NCBI GenBank assembly: GCA_024803745.1
Contig: JANJXV010000013.1
Span: 13,009,001 to 13,073,000, forward strand
Direction of reading: 5' to 3'
Length of the DNA stretch: 64,000 nt
Origin: Megascapheus bottae
Taxonomy: Eukaryota; Chordata; Mammalia; Rodentia; Geomyidae
The notes below the pieces were generated by a model that saw only the letters and a program-made list of their open reading frames with translations, had not been told where the DNA came from and did no database searches. Positions within the stretch are counted from its first letter, which is position 1, and every line of letters begins with the position of its first letter. The translations under genes were made by a program, and so were the position numbers. Of this stretch, positions 63,336-64,000 are shown one piece after another.

Positions 63336-63432
63336 GCATGGCCAGTGGTAAAGTATTTCTCTAGCAAGTATTTCTCTTATCAAAATAAGAGAAAAGTGAA
63401 TTAATAAACCCAGTGGTCTAATGCAAAGAGTT

Positions 63433-63620
63433 GAGGTCGGGGGTGTGGCACAGTGGTAGAGTGCTCATCTAGCATGCATGACCCCTGGGTTTAATTCCTT
63501 GGTACCACATACACAGAAAAAGCCGGAAGAGGAGCAGTGGCTCAAGTGACAGAGCATTAGTCTTGAGCAAAAAGTGCCCAAGGACAGTGCCCAGGCCCTG
63601 AAAGCCCCAGGACTGGCAAA
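63433..63620 (+). mobile_element. IDL-Geo SINE
   Basis: 'gtcgggggtgtggcacagtgg' to 'ccccaggactggcaaag', with 'agagttga' before and after as the target duplication. Confidence 0.9.
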
Positions 63621-64000
63621 GAGTTGATTAGTGGTTGCATTGTAGCTGATCTCACAATTGAGGATATTTTCTATATCATAAACTGATGTTATAAAGTTTT
63701 GCTATTGCACAAAAGCTCTTATTTTTCCCTGGGCTGAACTACGTCTTGATCTACATTCTAAGTCTTCAAATGGAAGTAACTTTCATCTTAGACATGCTTG
63801 AAAGGATCAGTCCCTTCTGTTAGGTTTATCCAACAGAAGCTTCTAATTGAGCCAAATGTCATGACTGTACTACTCAAGAGTCTGTGGCAAAATGATCCAC
63901 TTGATCCCAGGAGCTCATCTCAAAAAAAAAAAAAAAAGATTTAATGCAAAAAAAAAAAAATCTCAGAAGATCCAAGTTTTTCTCACCAGCCTGTCAGTAC
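63621..64000. other. MRPL48 intron or 5' flank, no recognised element
   Basis: Unique AT-rich sequence with A15 and A13 runs at 63920-63960. Confidence 0.45.

Overview
The window is mammalian nuclear DNA, most likely from a geomyoid rodent (kangaroo rat, pocket mouse or pocket gopher). Two observations point there. Dozens of copies of a dimeric SINE match what I know as IDL-Geo, a tRNA-Ala/ID-like left half joined to a 'Geo' right half, described only from Geomyoidea. The three protein genes also lie in the order known from human 11q13.4 (MRPL48, COA4, PAAF1), here inverted. The species call is inference; the genes are recognised from their exon translations.

Layout: positions 1-10250 hold the 5' part of PAAF1 on the minus strand (coding exons at 10204-10250, 8288-8328 and 4885-4988; the rest lies beyond the left edge). 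Positions 10130-10680 are a CpG-rich shared promoter that also fires COA4 on the plus strand (inferred non-coding first exon, donor near 10515; single coding exon 12135-12395). From 22629 rightward to the window end is MRPL48 on the minus strand, with six coding exons (terminal 22629-22703, then 24667-24756, 27304-27406, 32312-32481, 49071-49159, 55564-55601); its first coding part is not visible and presumably lies beyond 64000. COA4 and MRPL48 both serve mitochondria (complex IV assembly and the large mitoribosomal subunit); PAAF1 is a WD-repeat proteasome-assembly regulator.

The large MRPL48 intron between 32482 and 49070 carries a full-length class II (betaretrovirus-like) endogenous retrovirus at 34609-43598, antisense to the gene. 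It has two identical 320-bp LTRs, a 6-bp target duplication, a tRNA-Lys3 primer site, gag, dUTPase-protease and pol, a textbook -1 frameshift signal, and no recognisable env. Instead there are about 3 kb of mostly non-coding DNA that includes SINE-derived pieces. Gag and pol each carry one in-frame stop.

The rest is intron and intergenic sequence packed with SINEs of two composite families (IDL-Geo, and a B1-like left half joined to a Geo-like right half), truncated L1 3' ends, MIR and MER5A relics, a MaLR LTR, a U6 pseudogene and microsatellites. Many copies are nested, and their target duplications let the order of insertion be read. SINE, L1 and MIR borders are read by eye and may be off by about 10 bases. 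I did not find a clearly new protein system; the least ordinary items are the env-less young provirus and the second composite SINE family.
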